Shown one piece after another: positions 24,879 through 33,175 of a stretch of 33,175 nucleotides of DNA. How positions within the stretch are numbered: the stretch's first letter is position 1; each line of letters begins with the position of its first letter. A model generated the notes under the pieces. The model was not told the DNA's origin and did not search any database. It saw nothing but the letters and a program-made list of their open reading frames with translations. Both the position numbers and the translations under genes were made by a program. The stretch is taken from positions 1 through 33,175 of the forward strand of contig SCTM01000053.1 in assembly GCA_004297485.1 (NCBI GenBank), in the 5' to 3' direction. Origin of the DNA: Rhodospirillaceae bacterium (GTDB lineage: Bacteria > Pseudomonadota > Alphaproteobacteria > Rhodospirillales > Rhodospirillaceae).

Positions 24879-25907
24879 TCAGGCGACCAGAATGTCCGTC
24901 CAGAGTTCGGCAGGGTCCGGCTCGGGGCTTTTTTGCGCGAAGTCGGCCGCGGCGATGACCACGTCCTTGATTTCCTTGTCGATGGCCTTGAAAGCTTCCT
25001 CGTCGAGCGCCTTCGCTTCCAGCAGCACAGCACGCAGATGATCGATGGGATCATGCTCCGTGCGCATTTTCTGCAGTTCTTCCTTGGTGCGGTACTTCGC
25101 CGGATCGGACATAGAGTGGCCGCGATAACGATAGGTCTTCGCTTCCAGCAGCACGGGGCCGTTGCCGGCGCGAATATGGGCGGCAGCTTCAAGGCCCGCG
25201 GCGCGAACCGCCTGCACGTCCATGCCATCAACCGACATACACTTCAGCTTGTAGGGTTCTCCGCGTTTCCAGAGATCGGGGGACGCCGAGGCGCGTTCAA
25301 CCGACGTGCCCATGCCATACATGTTGTTCTCGATGACATAGAGCGCCGGCAACTGCCATAGCCCCGCCATATTGAAACTCTCGTACACCTGTCCCTGATT
25401 GACGGCCCCATCACCAAAGTAGGTGAAGGACATGCCGCCGTCCTTTTTGTACTTGTGGGCAAACGCGAGCCCGGTTCCGATAGGAACCTGGGCGGCAACG
25501 ATTCCGTGTCCGCCGTAGAAGCCCTTCTCGCGGCTGAACATATGCATGGAGCCGCCCTTGCCGCGGGAATAGCCGCCGGCGCGACCCGTGAGTTCGGCCA
25601 TGACGCCCTTCGGGTCCATGCCGCAGGCAAGCATGTGACCGTGGTCGCGATAACTGGTCAGGATTGAATCACCCGGCTGGGCGCAGGACTGCAGTCCGAC
25701 GACGACGGCTTCCTGGCCGATATACAGGTGGCAAAAACCGCCGATGAGTCCCATGCCGTAAAGCTGACCGGCCCGCTCCTCGAAGCGGCGGATCAAAAGC
25801 ATGTCGCGGTAAAATTGGATCAACTGTGCGGGCGTCGCCGGACCGCCCGGACGCGCAGCCGCCACCTTGCTCGGCGCCCTGTCTTTAGCCACCGGGTCTT
25901 TAGCCAT
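24879..25907 (-). CDS. pdhA: Pyruvate dehydrogenase E1 alpha subunit
   Basis: A 342-residue thiamine-diphosphate-binding subunit that forms the heterotetrameric E1 with PdhB. Landmarks are LIRRFEERAGQLYGMGLIGGFCHLYIGQEA at the N-terminal third, SYRDHGHMLACG, and the ThDP motif beginning GDGAVNQGQVYESFNMA and ending in IENN. A phosphorylation-loop-like YRYRGHSMSDP is also present. It opens the PDH cluster: the ATG at 25907 has a near-perfect Shine-Dalgarno sequence, AAGGGAGG. Upstream lies a 374-bp non-coding region with an AT-rich block that probably carries the promoter and regulatory sites of the operon. Confidence 0.96.
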   Translation of the reverse strand: MAKDPVAKDRAPSKVAAARPGGPATPAQLIQFYRDMLLIRRFEERAGQLYGMGLIGGFCHLYIGQEAVVVGLQSCAQPGDSILTSYRDHGHMLACGMDPKGVMAELTGRAGGYSRGKGGSMHMFSREKGFYGGHGIVAAQVPIGTGLAFAHKYKKDGGMSFTYFGDGAVNQGQVYESFNMAGLWQLPALYVIENNMYGMGTSVERASASPDLWKRGEPYKLKCMSVDGMDVQAVRAAGLEAAAHIRAGNGPVLLEAKTYRYRGHSMSDPAKYRTKEELQKMRTEHDPIDHLRAVLLEAKALDEEAFKAIDKEIKDVVIAAADFAQKSPEPDPAELWTDILVA

Positions 25908-26058
25908 GGAGCCTCCCTTCGCCGCGATCTGCGACGGGAAACCCGCCTAAATCGGACTATGAGAAATAATATTGCAAGCAGTCATAGGCGGAGCAAGCGA
26001 ATGATCGGTTACGCCTATATTTTGCACCGCACAACAAACCCACGCCAAATAATACATA

Positions 26059-26071
26059 TAACATATTGATT
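26059..26071 (-). promoter_or_regulatory. Candidate IHF binding site
   Basis: On the minus strand AATCAATATGTTA matches the IHF consensus WATCAANNNNTTR at every fixed position. It lies about 150 bases upstream of the pdhA start. AT-rich DNA produces such matches by chance fairly often, so this is only suggestive. Confidence 0.3.
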
Positions 26072-26190
26072 AACAATAATATTTATCGTAAATACCAAAT
26101 CATATTGAAACAATCATATGTTCGTTACGGAAATTAGAGACTATAAATTTCATATATATGGTCAATTTGAAGTTATCTAATAATTATATT

Positions 26191-26208
26191 TAAATAGCCG
26201 GCTATTTA
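26191..26208. promoter_or_regulatory. Perfect 18-bp palindrome
   Basis: TAAATAGCCGGCTATTTA is a perfect palindrome of two 9-base halves at the ftsB-side edge of the AT-rich block. It could be an operator for a dimeric regulator of the pdh operon. Alternatively it could be part of the 3' end of the ftsB transcript, as a stem with a CCGG loop followed by A/T-rich sequence. Confidence 0.45.
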
Positions 26209-26220
26209 TTATAGCTAACG

Positions 26221-26279
26221 GGCAGGCAAAACCTCACCCCGGACCCCGGCACCTGGAGCCCACGGGGGTTATGCCTGCC
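26221..26279 (-). terminator. Hairpin just after ftsB, possible terminator
   Basis: GGCAGGCA (26221-26228) and TGCCTGCC (26272-26279) pair perfectly, and GC-rich inner segments can extend the fold. It begins two bases after the ftsB stop codon on the minus strand. No T-tract follows directly, so it may be an RNA-stabilising or processing element instead of a classical terminator. Confidence 0.4.
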
Positions 26280-26281
26280 GA

Positions 26282-26635
26282 TCACTGGGATGGTGGTTGG
26301 TCGTTCGGCGTTTTCGCGGGTTCGGGGACCACGCGGTCGTCGGGATGAACGAACCCCAGCATGATGCGGGCACGCTCTTCAAGCATGTCGCGGTCGAGAC
26401 TTTCGGGACGCAACAGCGACACCCGCCGCTCCAGCGCCACCTTCTCCGCTGTAACATCGGCGAGCGCAAGATCGGTCTTTTCGATTTCGTAGCGGAGTTT
26501 CCACCAGGCGATCAGACCGCGATCTCCTTGCACGGCGTGATAGGCGAAATACGCCATGAGCGCGGCGCCGGTAAGCGGGATCATCACCGCCCGTAGCTTA
26601 CCGTTGAAATCCCTGCGCTTGGTGATCGAGGCCAT
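26282..26635 (-). CDS. ftsB: Cell-division protein FtsB / DivIC-like septum initiator
   Basis: A 117-residue bitopic membrane protein. A short basic cytoplasmic N-terminus is followed by a single transmembrane helix (about residues 19-36), a coiled coil (about 45-80; LRYEIEKTDLALADVTAEKVALERRVSLL) and a C-terminal segment DRDMLEERARIMLGFVHPDD typical of the DivIC/FtsB family. It would act in the FtsQ-FtsB-FtsL divisome subcomplex. Its position between eno and pdhA is the usual alphaproteobacterial location. The ATG at 26635 has AGGA eight bases upstream. The C-terminal 15 residues are polar and probably disordered. Confidence 0.9.
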   Translation of the reverse strand: MASITKRRDFNGKLRAVMIPLTGAALMAYFAYHAVQGDRGLIAWWKLRYEIEKTDLALADVTAEKVALERRVSLLRPESLDRDMLEERARIMLGFVHPDDRVVPEPAKTPNDQPPSQ

Positions 26636-26764
26636 GAGCCATTTCCTATGCGATCGCTAGGAAGATGGAATCACGCCCGAGTCGCGCCGTCAATACCAAC
26701 GAGTCGCATCGATTCATTTTTATTGATTCGGCGCAAAACGATCGGCGGCCGTATAGGCCTGTGA

Positions 26765-28078
<1,314 letters not shown>

Positions 28079-28086
28079 TCAACTCG

Positions 28087-28143
28087 CAGAGCTTTAGCTC
28101 TGACATTCGCTTCGCAGTCCCACCGTTACCTGGGTAGCGAATG
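28087..28143. promoter_or_regulatory. Two palindromes upstream of eno
   Basis: CAGAGCTTTAGCTCTG (28087-28102) has perfect 7-base arms around TT. Directly after it, CATTCGCT (28104-28111) pairs with AGCGAATG (28136-28143). Both lie in the 245-bp divergent region between eno and the first small lipoprotein gene, within 100 bases of the eno start. They may be operators or leader structures; the role is unknown. Confidence 0.4.
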
Positions 28144-28296
28144 CCAAATCCGCTCCACGAGCGCGGTTGATGCGGGAAAAGCCGCTCAAGGTCAAGCGGC
28201 TCCCCACGTGCCACAAAAAGCACCCGATCGTGCCACACTTTTTTCGGTTTTTACCGTTAAAGAGAATGGCGGGGCGACGGCCAAGGAGTACTTACC

Positions 28297-28518
28297 ATGT
28301 CTGGTCTAAAAGTCTGTTTTGCCCTTCTAAGCTTGGCAACCTTCGCCGGCTGTGTCGCATACGCCGGCCCGGACCCCTACGAAGACCGGCACCGCGCCTG
28401 GTGGGCCGAGCACCACCGCGAGGAAATGTACGAGCGCGAGCGCGCCTATCACGATCATCGCGGCTGGTGTGAAGATCATGACGGCGACGATAGCTGCCAA
28501 GGTTGGTATCACCGGTAA
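28297..28518 (+). CDS. Small Trp/Cys/His-rich lipoprotein, copy 1
   Basis: A 73-residue precursor with a lipoprotein signal peptide: a hydrophobic core, then LATFAGC with lipidation Cys19. The mature part of about 55 residues is very rich in His, Glu, Asp, Trp and Tyr. It shares the pattern HRxW...HREEMYER...WCxDH...DxSCxGWY with the next gene. Two mature cysteines (in WCED and SCQG) could form a disulfide. AAGGAG precedes the ATG. I do not recognise the family, and no function is proposed beyond an envelope location. Codon use and composition match the genome, so it does not look recently acquired. Confidence 0.8.
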   Translation: MSGLKVCFALLSLATFAGCVAYAGPDPYEDRHRAWWAEHHREEMYERERAYHDHRGWCEDHDGDDSCQGWYHR

Positions 28519-28612
28519 CGGTTTCAGCCACCCTCCAGGGTGACGCTCATTTCCGCTGCGAAACTGCCCCGGGAATCCAGGATCTCCGGGGCGAGATCGA
28601 GGAGGATTTGCC

Positions 28613-28831
28613 ATGAAAGCCATGAGAATCTGCTTTGCCGTCCTGACCGTTCTAACCGTGGCGGCCTGTGCCGACGATGACGAGAGTTACGAGGCCCGCC
28701 ATCGCAGCTGGTCGTCGGAACAGCATCGCGAGGAAATGTATGAACGCCAGCGCGCGCTGGCGGCTCATCGGGCCTGGTGCGACGATCACCCCTCCGATAG
28801 CAGCTGCGAAGGCTGGTACAATCGCTACTGA
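28613..28831 (+). CDS. Small Trp/Cys/His-rich lipoprotein, copy 2
   Basis: A 72-residue paralogue of the preceding protein. The signal peptide ends in LTVAAC with lipidation Cys19, at the same position as in copy 1. The HREEMYER block, the WCDDH motif and the SSCEGWYNRY ending are conserved, whereas the segments between them have diverged. GAGGAGG precedes the ATG. The genes are separated by 94 bases that partly resemble intergenic repeat sequence (GGGAATCCAGGAT at about 28570). It ends 12 bases from the convergent kdsA gene. Conservation of spacing between the motifs after divergence suggests that both copies are under selection. Confidence 0.8.
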   Translation: MKAMRICFAVLTVLTVAACADDDESYEARHRSWSSEQHREEMYERQRALAAHRAWCDDHPSDSSCEGWYNRY

Positions 28832-28843
28832 TTGTGAAGTTGC

Positions 28844-29698
28844 TTAGTCGATCTGAAACGGATTGGCTTTTGCCAACCGGTCGAAGGCCTGCAAGGTCTT
28901 GAGGATCGCCGGCATGTCCTTGAGGTGAATCATATTGGGCCCGTCCGACGGCGCATGGTCCGGGTCCGGGTGGGTTTCCATGAACACCGCCGCCACCCCC
29001 ACGGACACGGCGGCACGGGCAATGACCGGCGCGAACTCGCGCTGGCCACCGGAGCTGGTCCCCTGCCCGCCCGGTTGCTGGACGGCATGGGTCGCGTCCA
29101 TGACCACCGGATAGCCGGTCTTGGCCAGGATCGGCAGACTGCGCATGTCGGCGACCAAGGTGTTGTAGCCGAAGGACACGCCGCGTTCGGTCACGAGAAT
29201 GCGGGTGTTGCCCGTGGACTCAACTTTCGCGACCACATTGGCCATGTCCCACGGGGCAAGAAACTGACCCTTCTTGACGTTGATGGCGGCCTTGGTCTTT
29301 CCCGCCGCCAGCAGCAGGTCGGTCTGACGGCACAGGAACGCCGGGATCTGCATGACGTCCACCACTTCGGACACCGGCACGCATTGGTCGATCTCGTGAA
29401 TGTCGGTGAGGGTCGCAAGTCCCAGTTTCTCTTTGATCTCCGCAAACACCGGGAGTGAGTCCTTTAAACCCATGCCGCGCTTGCCGGAAGCGGACGTGCG
29501 GTTGGCTTTGTCGAAAGACGTTTTGTAGATGAGGCCCAAGCCCAGTGCCGCCGTCATTTCCTTGAGGGCCGAAGCAACTTCAAGAGCGTGGGCGCGGCTT
29601 TCCATCTGGCAGGGCCCGGCGATGATCGCCATGGGCAGGTCGTTGCCCATGGTGACGGAGCCGATGGTGACGTGGTGGGACGCGGAAGATTGGGTCAT
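28844..29698 (-). CDS. kdsA: 3-deoxy-8-phosphooctulonate synthase
   Basis: A 284-residue enzyme that condenses arabinose-5-phosphate with phosphoenolpyruvate to make KDO-8-phosphate for lipopolysaccharide. Recognised segments are MAIIAGPCQMESRAHALEVA near the N-terminus, YKTSFDKANRTS, LTDIHEIDQ, QIPAFLCRQTDLL, NVKKGQFLAPWDM and DATHAVQQPGGQGTSSGGQREF. The ATG at 29698 gives the normal family length, although no strong Shine-Dalgarno sequence is visible; the frame runs upstream to 29764 into repeat-like DNA. It lies downstream of pyrG, a common alphaproteobacterial arrangement, with a 125-bp gap. Confidence 0.96.
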   Translation of the reverse strand: MTQSSASHHVTIGSVTMGNDLPMAIIAGPCQMESRAHALEVASALKEMTAALGLGLIYKTSFDKANRTSASGKRGMGLKDSLPVFAEIKEKLGLATLTDIHEIDQCVPVSEVVDVMQIPAFLCRQTDLLLAAGKTKAAINVKKGQFLAPWDMANVVAKVESTGNTRILVTERGVSFGYNTLVADMRSLPILAKTGYPVVMDATHAVQQPGGQGTSSGGQREFAPVIARAAVSVGVAAVFMETHPDPDHAPSDGPNMIHLKDMPAILKTLQAFDRLAKANPFQID

Positions 29699-29782
29699 GG
29701 GGACAATATAGATTGCACGGCGCTCAAATGTCACCCCGCGCCTGACGCAGGGTCCAAGCCTCAACGGCCGACTTTGCTAGCT

Positions 29783-29811
29783 GATCCAGGGATGCCGGCT
29801 CAAGCCCGGCA
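29783..29811. repeat. Degenerate palindromic repeat between pyrG and kdsA
   Basis: GATCCAGGGATGCCGG leads into a hairpin TGCCGG (29793-29798) / CCGGCA (29806-29811). The 'GGCTCAAGCC' centre and the adjacent GATCCAGG recall the repeat at 3244-3318. It lies directly downstream of pyrG on the minus strand, so it could also act at the 3' end of that transcript. Confidence 0.45.
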
Positions 29812-29823
29812 CGACGCCAGTGT

Positions 29824-31521
<1,698 letters not shown>

Positions 31522-31552
31522 TCAACATCCTAAAACTGCTGGAAAACCGGAA

Positions 31553-31903
31553 TCAGTTGGTCGGAACAGCCGGGCCCGCCGGACCGGCGGGAGGCGCGGC
31601 CGGCGTGTCATTGATCTTCGGCACTGTCGGCCCGCTCACGGGCTCAGACATGATCGAAACGGGACGGTGGTCTTGAGGCCGCGCCAGGAGCGCCAGGCCA
31701 ATGCTTGTGGCAAAGAAGCAAATTCCCAGAATGGCCGTCGCCCGGCCAATGGGATTGGCCCGTGCCCGGGGGCGCATCAGGCTCTCGACGGACGCGGATC
31801 CGGAGAATCCCGCACCAGAAGCATTACCTTCCGTCTTTTGCAGAAGGATGAGGCCGATCATCGAAATCGCGATCAGGATATGAATGACCAAAAGAACTGT
31901 CAC
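31553..31903 (-). CDS. secG: Preprotein translocase subunit SecG
   Basis: A 116-residue inner-membrane subunit of the SecYEG channel. The first transmembrane helix starts at the N-terminus (VLLVIHILIAISMIGLILLQ), followed by the conserved GNASGAGFSGSAS loop and a second helix (ATAILGICFFATSIGLALLA). The C-terminal 40 residues are Pro/Ala-rich and probably disordered. The start is GTG at 31903. It lies 100 bases upstream of pyrG and 106 bases downstream of tpiA, all on the minus strand. Confidence 0.93.
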   Translation of the reverse strand: MTVLLVIHILIAISMIGLILLQKTEGNASGAGFSGSASVESLMRPRARANPIGRATAILGICFFATSIGLALLARPQDHRPVSIMSEPVSGPTVPKINDTPAAPPAGPAGPAVPTN

Positions 31904-32009
31904 GATGGTCTCTCAGAAATTATTGCACTGGACGCGGAGCGTCTTTTAGTCGCTCGCCGCGCCTATGGCCATAGTTTTCTGGCCGCGACAACACGCCCCA
32001 TGACCGAGA

Positions 32010-32771
32010 TTATATGGGGCATGCGGTGATAATCCGCCAGAAGTCGTCCAAATCGAGGCTTGCCCCCCCAACCAGGGCACCGTTGACCCCCTTGGCCGCC
32101 AGCACTTGGGACGCGTTGCTGCCCTTCACCGAGCCGCCGTAGAGAATTCTCAACGCCGCACCATGACCATGGGCGCCATCGAAAAGTGCCCGGATTTGGC
32201 TGTGGACATCTTCGATCTCGGCCACTGTTGGTGTGCGACCGGTCCCGATTGCCCAAACCGGCTCATAGGCAATAACGGTCGTGGCAGCCTGAGATTGACG
32301 GGGCACGGACCCGGCCATCTGCCGCGCGATGACGGCAGCCGTCACCCCCTGGTCTCGTTCCTTCTCCGTCTCGCCGACGCAAATGATCGGAATCAGGCCC
32401 GCGTCACGCACCGCAGACGCTTTCCGCCGCACCAGGTCATCGGTCTCGCCGTGATCGGTCCGACGCTCAGAATGGCCGACGATGACATAGCGGCACCCGC
32501 ATTCGGCCAGGAGAACCGCGCTGACGTCGCCGGTGTGGGCCCCCTTAACGTCCTGGTGACAGTCCTGGGCCCCGAGCATAACCGACCTGCCCGCAACGGA
32601 GCCTCCAACCACGGACAGAAGCGGTGCCGGCGGACATAAAACAACCTCCGGCAAGGACCCGGTGGATTTGGCAACCCGGCCAGAGATCCGCTCCGCGATC
32701 CCTTGGGCGAGCGTCCGTGCCGACGCCAATGTGCCGTTCATTTTCCAATTGCCCGCGATCAAGCCGTTCAT
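32010..32771 (-). CDS. tpiA: Triosephosphate isomerase
   Basis: A 253-residue glycolytic enzyme interconverting dihydroxyacetone phosphate and glyceraldehyde-3-phosphate. The catalytic lysine is in AGNWKMNG at the N-terminus, the electrophilic histidine in VIVGHSERR, and the catalytic glutamate in AYEPVWAIGTGRTPT. The phosphate-binding ILYGGSVKGSNA and GGASLD are near the C-terminus. The ATG at 32771 has an AGGAAAGG-type ribosome-binding site upstream. It heads a tpiA-secG-pyrG-kdsA minus-strand series and is divergent from the gene entering at the right edge. Confidence 0.96.
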   Translation of the reverse strand: MNGLIAGNWKMNGTLASARTLAQGIAERISGRVAKSTGSLPEVVLCPPAPLLSVVGGSVAGRSVMLGAQDCHQDVKGAHTGDVSAVLLAECGCRYVIVGHSERRTDHGETDDLVRRKASAVRDAGLIPIICVGETEKERDQGVTAAVIARQMAGSVPRQSQAATTVIAYEPVWAIGTGRTPTVAEIEDVHSQIRALFDGAHGHGAALRILYGGSVKGSNASQVLAAKGVNGALVGGASLDLDDFWRIITACPI

Positions 32772-33015
32772 TACCCGCCTTTCCTCATATTGGCCCTCAT
32801 ACTGGGGTCCACGCCTCGTTCTGTGCTGACATAAAACGCACTCCGCTTCAATGCGTTACCGCCGTTTCCTCGGGCGCTTGCCGAAGATGGATGACGCTCT
32901 ATATGATGCACCGCCCCTTCAGCGTCGACCTTGCGGAAAGCGCGGGCGGTTGCGCCTTGGGCTTGCCGCGCGCCGAGGCTCCTGTAATCGCCGGCTCCGC
33001 ACTCCGATTCCGAAA

Positions 33016-33044
33016 TTGACTCTGGTGAGTTCGGCATCGATAAG
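33016..33044 (+). promoter_or_regulatory. Candidate sigma70 promoter for the right-edge gene
   Basis: TTGACT (33016-33021) and GATAAG (33039-33044) are spaced by 17 bases, matching consensus at five and four of six positions. It lies 82 bases upstream of the ATG at 33127. The remainder of the 355-bp tpiA-divergent region shows no supported gene, and no promoter for tpiA could be assigned. Confidence 0.4.
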
Positions 33045-33126
33045 AACACCAGATCAACTATTTAGCGACCTTCTGGTTGGGAAACCGCGTACGCGAATCC
33101 CATATCGGCACGTCCGGGGACCATCG

Positions 33127-33175
33127 ATGATCCAAGGTTTGAAGAACGCGATTAAAGACAGCATCCTTCTGAAGG
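33127..33175 (+). CDS. N-terminal fragment of a divergent gene, possibly PpiD-like
   Basis: ATG at 33127 opens a frame that continues to the window edge; 16 codons are visible (MIQGLKNAIKDSILLK). GGGGA lies seven bases upstream and a candidate promoter is at 33016-33044. A short amphipathic start of this kind is typical of the membrane-anchored peptidyl-prolyl isomerase PpiD/SurA-like genes that often sit divergent from tpiA in alphaproteobacteria. The fragment is too short to identify by sequence, so the name rests on genomic context only. Confidence 0.35.
   Translation, partial: MIQGLKNAIKDSILLK

Larger units (their letters stand above)
25960..26215. promoter_or_regulatory. AT-rich regulatory block upstream of pdhA
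   Basis: About 250 bases are strikingly AT-rich against a GC-rich background and contain no supported gene. The block lies between the ftsB stop and the pdhA start, both minus-strand genes, so it is most simply the control region of the PDH operon. It holds an IHF-like site and an 18-base palindrome, listed separately. I could not assign a convincing -35/-10 pair. Confidence 0.5.

Noticed and set aside
32771-33049. A 92-codon minus-strand frame abutting the tpiA start
   Set aside because: It spans the probable divergent control region, has no recognised domain, and its end coincides with the tpiA start by chance; the plus-strand promoter candidate lies within it.

Overview
The window looks like a chromosomal segment of a GC-rich alphaproteobacterium, probably Rhodospirillales-like. 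The evidence is gene content and order: the cluster pdhA / pdhB (with a fused N-terminal lipoyl domain) / pdhC / lpd / lipA / COQ10-like behind eno and ftsB, the slt / dapA / smpB group, the pgpA-cinA pair, and the kdsA / pyrG / secG / tpiA group are all arrangements seen in that class. No rRNA, tRNA, CRISPR array, insertion sequence or prophage was seen.

Layout. Positions 1-3100 hold a family 5 uracil-DNA glycosylase, an AT-richer orphan gene, a cytosolic sulfite-oxidase-like molybdoenzyme, YccF and SmpB. Positions 3100-6770 hold a block of structured repeats, dapA, and a divergent soluble lytic transglycosylase. Positions 6773-8131 hold a lone Rieske oxygenase alpha subunit. Positions 8418-15842 hold a four-gene, tightly packed plus-strand operon: two tandem TonB-dependent receptors, a YfiR-family periplasmic protein and a large hybrid histidine kinase. 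Positions 15959-17849 hold an overlapping M23 peptidase/bactofilin pair for cell-wall shape. Positions 18124-19275 hold pgpA-cinA behind a clear sigma70-type promoter followed by an inverted repeat. Positions 19260-25907 hold the minus-strand pyruvate dehydrogenase cluster with lipoate synthesis. An unusual AT-rich block (about 25960-26215) separates it from ftsB. Then follow eno, two small paralogous lipoproteins, kdsA, pyrG, secG and tpiA. The start of a divergent gene, possibly PpiD-like, runs off the right edge.

How the genes work together. Eno, TpiA and the PDH complex cover lower glycolysis into acetyl-CoA. LipA makes the lipoyl cofactor that PdhB, PdhC and Lpd use. KdsA, PyrG, DapA, Slt, M23, bactofilin and FtsB serve envelope and cell-wall construction. 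The most distinctive unit is the receptor/YfiR/kinase operon. It resembles the YfiBNR logic of Pseudomonas (a periplasmic YfiR controlling a membrane sensor through its periplasmic domain), but the output is a histidine phosphorelay instead of a diguanylate cyclase, and the outer-membrane component is a pair of TonB-dependent receptors. That wiring is inference from gene order and domain recognition. The second notable item is a tandem pair of 72-73-residue lipoproteins with a shared Trp/Cys/His-rich pattern that I do not recognise.
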